Positions 25,107-34,103 are shown, numbered from the stretch's first letter. The stretch is 60,108 nucleotides of DNA from Bacillus sp. SM2101 (GCF_018588585.1 NZ_JAEUFG010000024.1:1-60108), one strand, 5' to 3'. Numbers and translations are program-made. The notes: a model not told the origin generated them from the sequence alone.

Positions 25107-27275
25107 TTATTGCACCTTCTTTATTTCGACTTTTTCCAATTGTGCAGCACACGCCTTAAATTCTGGCATACGGGACATAGGATCTAGTGCTGCAATTGTT
25201 AATAGGTTAATAGAATCCTCGTTACCAAAGTGATACGGAACAAAAACGGTATCCTTTCGAATCGCTTCTGTTATTTTAACTTTATAAATTGCTTCGCCTC
25301 TTCTAGTAAACAAGCGGACTTGTTCCTCATGGTCCATATTGTATTTAGCTGCTGTTTCCGGATGAATCTCTACAAATGGCTCTGGGCACATGTCATGCAG
25401 GAACGATATTCTCCTTGTTTGGTTTCCTGATAGATAGTGATAGACAACTCGTCCAGTTGTTAAACGAAGAGGATATTTATCACATGGCTCCTCTGCAGGA
25501 GGACGATAAGGAAGTGCACATATCTTTGCTTTTCCATCTGGATGATAGAATTTCTTATCTAAAAACATATGTGGAGTACCCTCATCATGCTCATCCTTAC
25601 AAGGCCAAAACACTCCATCCTGCTTATCGATTTTGTCCCATGTTGCACCATAGTAGTCTGCATTACCACCTTTTGTTGCCAATCTGAACTCATCTGCAAT
25701 AGCTTTAGCTGTTGTCAAATGAGAGAAATATTTACCACGTCCTAGGCGTTCAGCAAGTTCAACTTGTATTTGCCAATCAGGCTTCGATTCTCCTACAGGC
25801 TCCTGAGCTTTATTAATCTTGATAATACGCCCTTCAATATTAGTAACTGTTCCTTCATCCTCTGACCAAGTGACTGCAGGAAGAACGACATCGGCAAATT
25901 GTGCTGATTCTGATAGATAGAAATCCGCACAAACCATAAAGTCTAAATTCTTTAATGTTTTGCGAACATAATTTAGATTTGGTGCAGAAACTGCCGGATT
26001 AGAGCAGAGGAGGTATAAACCTCGAATCGTTTTCTCCTCCATCAGCTCGAACATTTCATAAGCTGATACACCAGCCTGTGGCATTTCATCAGGTGTAATA
26101 TTCCAAACCTTGCATATTTCTTTCACATGTTCAGGGTTAGTAATCTTACGGTATCCTGGAAGCAAATCTGATTTCTGTCCATGCTCCCTGCCACCTTGAC
26201 CGTTCCCTTGCCCTGTAAAAGTTGCGACACCTGACTTCGGACGGCCAATTTTCCCTGTAACAAGCGCCATATTTGTATAACCAGAAACATTATCTACCCC
26301 TTTGTGTTGCTGTTCCACTCCACGGGCAAACATAACAACTGCATTTGGTGCCTTACCGTACAGCTCTGCTGCACGAATGATTTTTTCAGGTGCTACACCT
26401 GTCAGCGTGCTCGTGTATTCTGGTGTGTAATCTTTCACAAGTTCCTTCGTTTCTTCAAAGCCGTTTGTATGGTTATTGATAAAATCTTCATCTATATAGC
26501 CCAATTGGATTAGCTGATTTACAATGCCATTAGCAAGTGCCAGGTCAGTACCAGGCTGTAGATCTAGGTGAAGGTCAGCTCTTCTTGCAATCGGTGTTTC
26601 ACGCGGGTCAACTACAATGATATAGCCGCCCCTTTCTTGCACGTTCCAAATCCTAAACATGGATGTTGGGTGACATTCAGCAGTATTGCTTCCAGCGATA
26701 AATAAGCAGTCTGTTTCATGGATATCTGTCCATGGAAGCGTAGAGCCTCTATCAACACCAAATGTACGGAGGAACCCTCCAGCTGCACTTGACATACAAA
26801 AGCGACCGTTATAATCGATATAGCGCGTTCCGAGAGCAACCCGAGCGAATTTCCCTGTTAAATAACACTTTTCATTTGTCATGGACACGCCACTGAATAC
26901 CGATAAAGTATCTTTACCATACTCTTTTTGAAGCTCTATGAATTTCTTTGAAATCAGCTCATACGCTTCATCCCAGCTTGCTTCGCGAAAACCTTCCGTA
27001 GTACCTTTGAGTGCAGCATTATCACGGATCAACGGCTTTAACAAGCGGTCTTTATGATTTGTTTGCTGATAAGCTGTTACACCTTTTGGGCACATTTTTC
27101 CGACTGTAACTGGCCAATCATAACGAGGTTCAACCCCAATTATTTTATTTGTTTGGGTATTAACACGTAGATTCATCCCGCATTGCATACCACAATAACT
27201 GCAATGTGTTTTGACTAATGTTTCATTTGGATGGTATACATTCTCAACTTCCTTATAAAACTTATCCCTTTGCAT
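25107..27275 (-). CDS. Molybdopterin reductase catalytic subunit, NasC/NapA class (probable nitrate reductase)
   Basis: The 722-residue enzyme belongs to the DMSO-reductase superfamily. An N-terminal [4Fe-4S] motif (C25-x2-C28-x3-C32...C62) is followed by the Mo-bis-MGD domains. The probable Mo ligand is C160 in NGRFCMSSA, as in assimilatory NasC and periplasmic NapA and unlike the Asp of NarG. AGSNTAECHP and the C-terminal YHLL-type region with HPETAAKY are also family-like. There is no Tat signal, so it works in the cytoplasm. Neighbouring NarK and Nre-like genes point to nitrate as substrate; other oxyanions cannot be excluded. The ribosome site AAGGAGGC lies in the preceding gene. Confidence 0.9.
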   Translation of the reverse strand: MQRDKFYKEVENVYHPNETLVKTHCSYCGMQCGMNLRVNTQTNKIIGVEPRYDWPVTVGKMCPKGVTAYQQTNHKDRLLKPLIRDNAALKGTTEGFREASWDEAYELISKKFIELQKEYGKDTLSVFSGVSMTNEKCYLTGKFARVALGTRYIDYNGRFCMSSAAGGFLRTFGVDRGSTLPWTDIHETDCLFIAGSNTAECHPTSMFRIWNVQERGGYIIVVDPRETPIARRADLHLDLQPGTDLALANGIVNQLIQLGYIDEDFINNHTNGFEETKELVKDYTPEYTSTLTGVAPEKIIRAAELYGKAPNAVVMFARGVEQQHKGVDNVSGYTNMALVTGKIGRPKSGVATFTGQGNGQGGREHGQKSDLLPGYRKITNPEHVKEICKVWNITPDEMPQAGVSAYEMFELMEEKTIRGLYLLCSNPAVSAPNLNYVRKTLKNLDFMVCADFYLSESAQFADVVLPAVTWSEDEGTVTNIEGRIIKINKAQEPVGESKPDWQIQVELAERLGRGKYFSHLTTAKAIADEFRLATKGGNADYYGATWDKIDKQDGVFWPCKDEHDEGTPHMFLDKKFYHPDGKAKICALPYRPPAEEPCDKYPLRLTTGRVVYHYLSGNQTRRISFLHDMCPEPFVEIHPETAAKYNMDHEEQVRLFTRRGEAIYKVKITEAIRKDTVFVPYHFGNEDSINLLTIAALDPMSRMPEFKACAAQLEKVEIKKVQ

Positions 27276-28344
27276 TCTGGTTTGCCTCCTTGACCTTCAC
27301 TTCATGGGTAGGGAACCCTGAAAATTGTGAAATCCGATACTTTCTTCTGCATGGAAGACACAATTCCGCTAGATGATGACCTTCCTTCGTTGTGAATTGA
27401 ATATCATTCACGTTAAGCACATCGACGACATCTTGCGATTGTTCTGATGACACAAATTGATCTCCACAAACTTTACATTCTTTCATCGATTGCTCAGCAT
27501 AATGCTCTCTATAGTTTCTTGCGAGAACACTCATTGGACGGAAAGGAATGTGTGCTAGCTTACCGAATGGTAGATAGATTAACGTAATAATGACTGACCA
27601 CTGATGAATTAATGACATTGCTGGCTGTCCAGCACCGTCTAAAAAGATGTTCATAAACGTTAGAGATAAGCCTGTTATGCTCACAAGAAGTAGCATGTAT
27701 AAAGGCATGAAGTCATAAAGGAATTTCTGCTCTGCTCTTGCTTGCATATTTTTTAGGCGACGGTACAATGCCATACATACGCCCGTAATAACCATAACCG
27801 CAGTGATGTTTAGTGCATTATAAGAAAGGTTTGCGATGATGCCCTCCGCAGGGACAGTCATTACTTTTATGCCGAACGCAATAATGTTATAGAAGCCATT
27901 GTCATCCATCGTAAAATACATCCATCCAAAAACGAGAGGAAAGGTGACGAGGCAAGATAGAATACATCCCCATCCAATTAACACGTGTTGAGTCCATCGG
28001 TAAATTCCCCTATTCCAGATGAAATTGTATGTTGCAAGATGATCAACGGAAGTTTTTGGTGTAGACTTTCTAAATAACAATTTCATCCCTTTTTTCAAAA
28101 TGATCTTTGTTGGTGGACGTTCTCCCCAAGCAATAAATCGATAGAAGAAGCCTCCTAGAAAGACGATTGTTCCAACCATATATCCATAGAGGTTCAAGTC
28201 TATATGTGTAAACATCCTAGTCCCTATGAAAGATAAAATTGCAAGTGCTGTTACTGATAAGAACATTGACTTAGCAAAGTTCGATGCAAACGCATTGTTT
28301 AGATGGCTTCCTGTTTTTTCATTGACTGCAGCTTTTGCTTGCAT
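27262..28344 (-). CDS. Cytochrome b-like quinol-oxidising membrane subunit
   Basis: The 360-residue protein has about six membrane helices (near 24-46, 52-75, 116-144, 172-196, 206-233, 243-265). Histidines placed for haem binding are seen in WTQHVLIGWG, LIHQWS and KLAHIPF, in the style of NarI/DsrM cytochromes. The C-terminal cytoplasmic part has two CxxC pairs (KECKVCG and LCLPCRR), probably a zinc or cluster site. AAGGAGGAG precedes the ATG, and it is the first gene of the operon. It may be mis-annotated elsewhere as a transporter. Haem ligation is inferred. Confidence 0.72.
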   Translation of the reverse strand: MQAKAAVNEKTGSHLNNAFASNFAKSMFLSVTALAILSFIGTRMFTHIDLNLYGYMVGTIVFLGGFFYRFIAWGERPPTKIILKKGMKLLFRKSTPKTSVDHLATYNFIWNRGIYRWTQHVLIGWGCILSCLVTFPLVFGWMYFTMDDNGFYNIIAFGIKVMTVPAEGIIANLSYNALNITAVMVITGVCMALYRRLKNMQARAEQKFLYDFMPLYMLLLVSITGLSLTFMNIFLDGAGQPAMSLIHQWSVIITLIYLPFGKLAHIPFRPMSVLARNYREHYAEQSMKECKVCGDQFVSSEQSQDVVDVLNVNDIQFTTKEGHHLAELCLPCRRKYRISQFSGFPTHEVKVKEANQNAKG

Positions 28345-28408
28345 GTAAACTCCTCCTTATTCACGAACAATTACCATAATTCAATTGTAAATGAGGGAAA
28401 GGAGATTA

Positions 28409-28450
28409 CATATCGGGGAACTTCTCTATTCGAAGGGGGAAATTCCCCTA
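28409..28450 (-). promoter_or_regulatory. GC-rich palindrome upstream of the nitrate operon
   Basis: The element aagggggaaattcccctat (28433-28450), together with a second ggggaactt half-site at 28415-28423, stands out from AT-rich DNA 65-105 bases before the first gene. Its GGGG...CCCC symmetry resembles the GC-rich palindrome described for NreC binding in staphylococci, so it is a candidate NreC site. No clear FNR box was seen nearby. Confidence 0.45.
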
Positions 28451-28687
28451 TTTTTTTATAAGTAATTGTTAAGCAAAATGAATCGATTGCCAAAAGGATA
28501 GTAAAGAGAAGAAGGTTAGGGGAGTGTACAAGTAATGACATTGTAAAAATGCCATCACCCTATGGTGATTTACTTTTGCGGTTTGCATTTGAATTGTTAT
28601 TTTTCGGACTATTAATCATGCCATTGTTCTAATTGTTTTGTTATATTTCTTCATATAAATAATACCTCTCAGTAAAATAGCAAAATC

Positions 28688-28861
28688 GGTGAAACCTTTG
28701 TAGCAAGAAAACGTATTACATTTTAAAGGATTTTTTATTAAGAATGGATAGTGTGATGAGTTTTAAGAGATCTCAATGATTATAAAAGTAAAAAAGCACG
28801 AAATCTAGAAGTATAAGTACTTATATCTTAGAACGACAAGGAACAATCAATGCAAAAACAC
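28688..28861 (-). repeat. MITE-like repeat copy carrying an ECF-type promoter match
   Basis: aacctttgtagcaagaaaacg, taagaatggatagtgtgatgag and acaaggaacaatcaatgcaa follow the family in reverse orientation. By mutation its end reads TGAAAC (28690-28695), 16 bases, CGTATT (28712-28717), an exact sigma-W-type promoter pattern facing the next gene. Confidence 0.6.
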
Positions 28862-28960
28862 TTATTTACTTAAGTATGGTGCAATTATATGAGGTCCTTC
28901 AGGTGGGAGGTCTACAGTATTTAATACAAACTAAAATGTAATACTCATGGAGGAGACTGT

Positions 28961-29254
28961 ATGATTACAGCGATTTTAACAGTAATTTTTATGATTCCTA
29001 TATATGCTTTGCTAATTTGGACTTATATTTCTCCCGAGGAAAGTATGTTATTTGGGAATAGATGGATGTACAAGGAAGAACCAGAGCTTTCAGAAGAAGT
29101 GATTCGTTATAGGAAATTTGTATCTCTTATGATTATGATTGGACTACCGATTGTAATAATTAGTTTTATGTTTGAGCTCTATTTCCTCAGATTCATCTCC
29201 ATTATTGGATTAGCTATTACTTTCATGTTCGGGATATTAAAAATATTTAAATGA
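28961..29254 (+). CDS. Small membrane protein of unknown function (97 aa)
   Basis: The 97-residue protein has three predicted membrane helices (about 1-22, 50-68, 72-93). Between the first two lies FGNRWMYKEEPELSEEVIRYRK, a pattern like that of DUF6199-type proteins. GGAGGAGAC precedes the ATG. A sigma-W-like promoter match lies 250 bases upstream inside a repeat. Small membrane proteins are common in the sigma-W regulon, but no role can be assigned. Confidence 0.7.
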   Translation: MITAILTVIFMIPIYALLIWTYISPEESMLFGNRWMYKEEPELSEEVIRYRKFVSLMIMIGLPIVIISFMFELYFLRFISIIGLAITFMFGILKIFK

Positions 29255-29278
29255 AATGAGATGTATAAACGATTAGAT

Positions 29279-29308
29279 GCAGTAGCTTAGGAAGCTGCTG
29301 TTTTTTTG
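29279..29308 (+). terminator. Terminator
   Basis: gcagtagctt/aagctgctg stem with a 7-T tail, 25 bases after the small membrane gene. Confidence 0.85.
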
Positions 29309-29403
29309 ATGTTTATGAATTTATAGTGTGAAAATATCTTAAATGTAAGTATGGGACGGTTAATTTTGCTAGTAATGAGGGACGGTTTAACCCTGCTAAA
29401 ATT

Positions 29404-29436
29404 GAGAACCTTCTATTGAAGGTTCTTCTTTAATAT
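29404..29436 (+). terminator. Second, orphan terminator-like hairpin
   Basis: agaaccttc/gaaggttct with a 4-base loop is followed by tctttaat. Two gggacggtt motifs precede it (29352 and 29379), so it may belong to a small intergenic repeat unit and not to a gene. Confidence 0.55.
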
Positions 29437-29593
29437 CTTTAGTTGCAACTTATGCTTCATTAGAACAGCTAGACTAGATTTCAGTGCTAGATTGTTTGTA
29501 TATATAGAAGGAATATTTCTTGTATGATAGACAGCAACCTTACAAAAACAGCTATGATGAGAAATTAAAATGAGTATAGTTAGCTACTATTTG

Positions 29594-29854
29594 TTAATGT
29601 ATCGTCGCTTTCTTATACTTTGCAATGAATGTTCCTATTACGGAGCCGAAAAACACACTAATAAACAAAAAGAAAGAGCCCATAGCCTCCCAGCCATTAA
29701 GAGTAAAAAAACTAATTATCGCGAATGCCAAAGTAATAACGGATAAAACTGTTCCTGGTAACCAGTACAATGTTGGCTTCCGCTTGCTAAGCATGGTTGA
29801 AGAAAACCCAACGATAATCATAACTGCAACAAAAGAATAAACAAAGATTTGCAC
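29594..29854 (-). CDS. YesK-like membrane protein
   Basis: A small protein with three predicted membrane helices; LNGWEAMGSFFLFISVFFGSVIGT near the C-terminus resembles the YesK family. From GTG 29854, which follows GCAGGTG by five bases, it has 86 residues. The frame is open further upstream to 29905 but no ribosome site is seen there. It is a lone gene, and the function is unknown. Confidence 0.65.
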   Translation of the reverse strand: MQIFVYSFVAVMIIVGFSSTMLSKRKPTLYWLPGTVLSVITLAFAIISFFTLNGWEAMGSFFLFISVFFGSVIGTFIAKYKKATIH

Positions 29855-30032
29855 AAATTCACCTGCTTTCCTTTTTATAGGAACGTGTTTAGCTTCCTTA
29901 GCCATCAGTCTTGCATTTTCGCTACATCACCAGAAAATGAATGATGAAGTGAGCATCTATTGCTATTCTTATGCAGATCGTTGCTAATTTTATTAACAGA
30001 AAGAATACCGATAAGTGTCTTTAAATTACTGT

Positions 30033-30188
30033 AGCTGTTTTCGAATTAATTGTTACTTTTCATTCTAAGATTTAAGAACATATCACCCTAGCGTTCATCG
30101 CATCTTTTCTACTAATATACAATAATTGAAGTTTCATAAATACTCTTCATACTGTCCATTATTTAAAAAATAGCAACAAAGTGGTCTT
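30033..30188 (+). repeat. MITE-like repeat copy
   Basis: agctgttttcgaattaattg, cgcatcttttcta, actgtccatt and tagcaacaaagt keep the family order in about 156 bp. The flanking spacer to 30304 shows nothing else. Confidence 0.7.
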
Positions 30189-30304
30189 AGTAAAAATAGT
30201 TACAAAAAGATTGTTTATATAGTTGAAAATATATTTTTTGTACGAGGATAATCGGTCTGTTAATTGTGGAAGAATATAGATAATAACAAGGGAGGAGAAG
30301 GATA

Positions 30305-31069
30305 GTGAATCAACATTATATAAAGAAGCTTTGTATTAAACCATTTTTTACGTTAAACATCGTCGTTATATTTTTCAGGGTTTTCATGATTCTTTTCATT
30401 CTACTTTCTTGTTTATTCTATGCGGTTAATCCTGTAAAAGCTGAGCATGATGATACAGAGGAAACTACATCGAAAAGTAAGGTGGCGTATATAACTATAG
30501 ATGATGGCCCTTCGGAATATACTGAGCAGTTTTTAGATCTTTTTGATAAATATAATGTAAAAGTAACCTTCTTTATGCTCGATGGCTATATGAGACAATA
30601 TCCAAACATTGTTAAAGAAGTAATAAAGAAAGGTCACAGTATCGGCCTTCATGGTGTGACCCATGATGCTCGTCATGTATATGCATCATTGGAAAATGTT
30701 ATTAATGAAATGGAGAAAGAACGAATAACCCTCCAAACAATAACCGGTATTGATACTACATTAATTCGTACGCCATATGGAAGTAAACCTTTTTTTGAGG
30801 AAGGGTGGAAGGAAGCGATTCAAGATATCGGCTATCAAATATGGGATTGGAATATAGATAGCGAAGATTGGGTTACCCAAGATGAAAGAATGGTTGAAAA
30901 CGTCATTAATGATGTCAAGAAACTTGAGCTAAAGAATGAACAACCCGTTATTTTATTTCATGATACAAAAGCTACAAGTGAACATATAGAAGCAGTAATT
31001 GTTTATCTGCTTGATCAAGGATATGATATACGCTCCATTGATGATTCCATACCACCATTCACTTGGTGA
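30305..31069 (+). CDS. Polysaccharide deacetylase (NodB domain)
   Basis: The 254-residue protein has an N-terminal signal or anchor (about 18-41) and one NodB carbohydrate-esterase 4 domain. The metal and catalytic motifs are TIDDGPS (D66-D67), H116-x3-H120, RTPYG and DWNIDSEDW, with a late ILFHDT. Such enzymes remove N-acetyl groups from peptidoglycan or chitin-like chains outside the cell and can confer lysozyme resistance. Translation starts at GTG 30305 after GGGAGGAGAAGG. It is a lone gene. Confidence 0.92.
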   Translation: MNQHYIKKLCIKPFFTLNIVVIFFRVFMILFILLSCLFYAVNPVKAEHDDTEETTSKSKVAYITIDDGPSEYTEQFLDLFDKYNVKVTFFMLDGYMRQYPNIVKEVIKKGHSIGLHGVTHDARHVYASLENVINEMEKERITLQTITGIDTTLIRTPYGSKPFFEEGWKEAIQDIGYQIWDWNIDSEDWVTQDERMVENVINDVKKLELKNEQPVILFHDTKATSEHIEAVIVYLLDQGYDIRSIDDSIPPFTW

Positions 31070-31545
31070 TATGGAATCAGCCATGTTGTTATGCTTTTTG
31101 CTGAGCGTACGCTAAACTAAATATTCAAATGAATTCTAAACGTTTAGCTTAGGGTTGGTTGATGGCTGGAATCATTTCTATTGAAAATTTACCTATTAGT
31201 AGATAAAATATATTATTAGTAAATAAAGCTTCATTTGAATGAAAGCTATAGATTACATGTTTGTGAATGAAATTATACAAATAACTCTTTTCTAGTACAC
31301 ATAGTTACTGTGTTTACTAAAATTAGCTTAAAAAGAGCTTTTACGGTTTTCATAGTGTTACAGAAGAAAGGTACAACGAGTACTGAGGTATATTTATTTC
31401 ATAGTACGAAAACCAAGAAACGTATGAGACGGTTAGCCTGATCTTGTTGGTAATTAAGATTTTTTGGGCACGATGGTTCAACATATAATTCTAGGGCTTT
31501 TAATATTATTTCCAGTGAAAAGTTTAGGAATGGAGGTAAAAGAAG
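31070..31545. other. Spacer with one imperfect hairpin
   Basis: gattccatacca and tggtgatatggaatc (31041-31078) form a stem that includes the stop codon of the deacetylase gene, without a T run. Nothing else was recognised until the ribosome site before 31546. Confidence 0.5.
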
Positions 31546-32652
31546 ATGAACGATCCTATCATAATTGTGGGTGCTGGCTTAAGCGGTCTACGTGCTGCGT
31601 CTTTATTAATTGAGCAAGGTATCAATTGTAGGGTTTTGGAAAGTAGAGGGAGAATTGGAGGTAGAGTTTTAAGTAGTTTGGGTTTAGGTAGTCGGGGTCT
31701 TGATAAGTTTGATTTGGGGCCGACATGGTTCTGGCCGCACTATGAGCAGGTTATAACTAGGCTTGTTAAAGAGCTTGGATTACATACATTTGATCAGCAC
31801 ATCAAAGGAGATAATCTTTTGGAAAGGTTTAAGAATGAACCAGCACAGAGATATTTGTTACCTGAAGGGGCTGTTGAGAGGTCGACCCGCTTCAAAGGTG
31901 GAGTACAATCTCTCATTGATGCCGTGGCAGCTACACTACCTCCAGGGACAATCGAGATGAACACACGTGTAACGACAATTCGACGGGAAGATGAAGAAAA
32001 AATTACTGTTGAAGCGCTCGTAGGAAACAAAAAAATATATTTTCGCCCAAGAGCTGTCATTCTTGCATTGCCTCCAAGACTTGTAGCAAATCATATTGAT
32101 TTTTCACCTTCTCTTTCACCTGAACTTATGGGAAGCCTCCTTAATAAGCCTACGTGGATGGGAGGACAGGCAAAGGTGATTGCGGTTTATGACCGACCTT
32201 TTTGGAGAGAACATGGACTTTCTGGTCAAGTTACGAGCTGGATTGGTCCCTTGCAGGAAATACATGATGCGTCACCTCAATCGGGTTCAGGTGCACTCTT
32301 TGGTTTTTTTAGGATACCTGCGAAAATGCGCCAAGGACTAGGCGAGGAAAAGATATTCAAACTAGTCGTGGAGCAGTTGACTCGGCTATTTGGAGCATCA
32401 GCGAATAAGCCAGTAGATTTGCTATATAAGGATTGGTCAACTGATAATGAGACCGCGGTAGCAGAGGACATCACTTCACTTAGCGATTTTCCAAGGTATG
32501 GTCCTCCGACAGGAATTCGTGCGTGGGAAAAGAAGTTATTTTTTGCTGGTACAGAAACTGATTCAGAGTTTGGGGGACATCTTGAAGGCGCCCTACGATC
32601 AGCTGAGCGTGTGGTGTCTGAAATTAATGAAATATACAAAGCTCCCTTATAA
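31546..32652 (+). CDS. Flavin-containing amine oxidase family protein
   Basis: The 368-residue FAD enzyme has the dinucleotide-binding start IIIVGAGLSGLRAASLL, the GRIGGRVLS motif and the C-terminal FAD site FFAGTETDSEFGGHLEGALRSAERV. It oxidises an amine or a related compound; the substrate cannot be read from sequence. It is shorter than classic monoamine oxidases (about 450) but typical for bacterial members. GGAGGTAAAAG precedes the ATG. A 17-codon relic of a close paralogue's C-terminus lies 21 kb away at 53875. Confidence 0.9.
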   Translation: MNDPIIIVGAGLSGLRAASLLIEQGINCRVLESRGRIGGRVLSSLGLGSRGLDKFDLGPTWFWPHYEQVITRLVKELGLHTFDQHIKGDNLLERFKNEPAQRYLLPEGAVERSTRFKGGVQSLIDAVAATLPPGTIEMNTRVTTIRREDEEKITVEALVGNKKIYFRPRAVILALPPRLVANHIDFSPSLSPELMGSLLNKPTWMGGQAKVIAVYDRPFWREHGLSGQVTSWIGPLQEIHDASPQSGSGALFGFFRIPAKMRQGLGEEKIFKLVVEQLTRLFGASANKPVDLLYKDWSTDNETAVAEDITSLSDFPRYGPPTGIRAWEKKLFFAGTETDSEFGGHLEGALRSAERVVSEINEIYKAPL

Positions 32653-32685
32653 CCCTCTATAATCTATACTTTCTCATTTCAACAT

Positions 32686-32714
32686 AGCACAGTAAGCCAT
32701 GATCTGTGCTTTTT
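32686..32714 (+). terminator. Terminator
   Basis: agcacag/ctgtgct stem with a T5 tail after the amine oxidase gene. Confidence 0.8.
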
Positions 32715-32894
32715 GTATTTAAGATTTTAAAATAATGATGATGGTTCTTAAGAAATTCTTCATTTTTATTATACTTTAGATTTAAGATTTAGCTTGTACA
32801 ATACGTAGTAAGTAAAGCAATTGATTAGAATCATAGAGCAATAATAATATGTAGCAAATCAAGCTAATCCCAAATTTACAAGGAGGAATAAGTC

Positions 32895-33113
32895 ATGGAA
32901 ACTGCCAAACAATATATGGTATCGCCATCAGAGCCATTTCGTAGATATGCACAGGATTTAGGGATTGATTATACAAATAAAACAGTAGATGAGATTGAAG
33001 ACTTGATTGTTGAGACATTAGCTGATCTTGAAGAATCGAAAAAAGTATTCCGGCTTGTTCATTTCTTTAAAATGATCAGGTTTCGTTTTCATACGCTGGT
33101 TTTAAGAACTTAA
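32895..33113 (+). CDS. Small hypothetical protein (72 aa)
   Basis: Not recognised. The start is well supported (ACAAGGAGGAATAAGTC before the ATG). The sequence has a charged helical middle (DEIEDLIVETLADLEESKK) and a basic, hydrophobic end (FRLVHFFKMIRFRFHTLVLR). It is a lone gene between a terminator and a repeat-rich spacer. Confidence 0.6.
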   Translation: METAKQYMVSPSEPFRRYAQDLGIDYTNKTVDEIEDLIVETLADLEESKKVFRLVHFFKMIRFRFHTLVLRT

Positions 33114-33306
33114 TCTCATGTTACAATTATTCACGTATCATTCTTATAATTTAATAAAAATATTGACATAAGAAACAACAATCTCTCTTTCATTCCAAGC
33201 TTACCATTACGTTTGACGGCTTCTCTTCTAAAAATCTAGCCTTTCATCACCCACTTTTCTTTATTACTGTAATTTGATTATAAGAGCCATTTTCTCTTGT
33301 AAAACA

Positions 33307-33378
33307 GGCTGTTCTCGCATAATCGTTGTTCTTTTTCAACTGGTAGAGGGCTTCGCAACAATAAAAATTACGTAGAAG
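33307..33378 (+). repeat. MITE-like repeat, short copy
   Basis: ggctgttctcgcataatcgt at one end and gcaacaataaaaattacgta near the other keep both termini with most of the middle missing. Confidence 0.5.
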
Positions 33379-33527
33379 GAACAAGTAGTTAAAGTAAGTA
33401 TAAATTAATATAATATTATTCGTAGTCATTGTTGGTAGTATCTGTTTAATACCAAAAAAATATTGTAAAAATTATCATTATTTGAAATAATTGTATTTAT
33501 GATATCTTAACCTAGAGGGTGATTAAG

Positions 33528-33641
33528 CGTTATTTTCGCATTAATTGATATTTTTCGTGGTACTGAAAATCAAAGCTATAAAGTCTATCTTATTTCTTTT
33601 GATTTAGGAACAATAGCAACTACGTTTAAAAAATGAGTCTT
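33528..33641 (+). repeat. MITE-like repeat, degraded copy
   Basis: gcgttattttcgcattaatt, ttcgtgg and aacaatagcaactacgttta keep the family order. Together with the short copy at 33307 it fills most of the 33114-33664 spacer. Confidence 0.55.
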
Positions 33642-33664
33642 TTAAAAATGTAGGAGGTATGGTT

Positions 33665-34018
33665 ATGAGTATTCCTGTTTTAAATGAAATTGGGACCGTT
33701 TTTATACCAGTAAGTAATATAGAAAATGCACGTGATTGGTATTGTGACATTTTAGGTTTAACTGTAGACGGAGAAGTACAATTTGGCCATATATATGTAA
33801 TACCTATGAAAGGTTCAGGTATTGTATTAGACAGTAAAATATTTTCAGAGGATAATATTTTTACAACGCCTTTATTCCATTTTAATACTGAAGATATTGA
33901 GGCAGCTTATACATATATGAAACAAAAAGGGGTTCAGTTAACTTCTGAAATTGAACATAATCATTATTTTAATTTCAAAGATCCTGACGGAAATCACTTA
34001 ATGATTTGTAAGTGTTAA
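33665..34018 (+). CDS. VOC-family (glyoxalase/bleomycin resistance fold) protein
   Basis: The 118-residue protein has a single VOC domain: IGTVFIPVSNIENARDWYCDILGL at the start and HYFNFKDPDGNHLMICKC at the end, the usual metal-site segments. It starts at ATG 33665, eight bases after TAGGAGG (33651-33657). Its role may be an isomerase, dioxygenase or resistance protein. It converges on the PutP gene with a shared terminator. Confidence 0.8.
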   Translation: MSIPVLNEIGTVFIPVSNIENARDWYCDILGLTVDGEVQFGHIYVIPMKGSGIVLDSKIFSEDNIFTTPLFHFNTEDIEAAYTYMKQKGVQLTSEIEHNHYFNFKDPDGNHLMICKC

Positions 34019-34050
34019 TTTTATGAAAATATTTCTCTAGAGTTTAAATG

Positions 34051-34087
34051 AAAAACTACTCCCTTAGGATATGAGAGTAGTTTTTAA
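34051..34087. terminator. Bidirectional terminator
   Basis: aaaaactactc/gagtagttttt stem with A and T flanks, between convergent genes. Confidence 0.85.
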
Positions 34088-34103
34088 TATTTTATACGAT
34101 AAT

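Noticed and set aside
25107-27275. NarG-type respiratory nitrate reductase or formate dehydrogenase
   Set aside because: Length (722) and the Cys-containing RFCMSSA site do not fit NarG (about 1,200 residues, Asp ligand). No formate dehydrogenase partners are present, while NarK and Nre-like genes point to nitrate.
27262-28344. MFS transporter
   Set aside because: Only about six helices, with histidines placed for haem and a CxxC-rich soluble end; no MFS loop motif.
33247-33429. Minus-strand frame of 60 codons
   Set aside because: Overlaps a short repeat copy, lacks a ribosome site and has no family resemblance.
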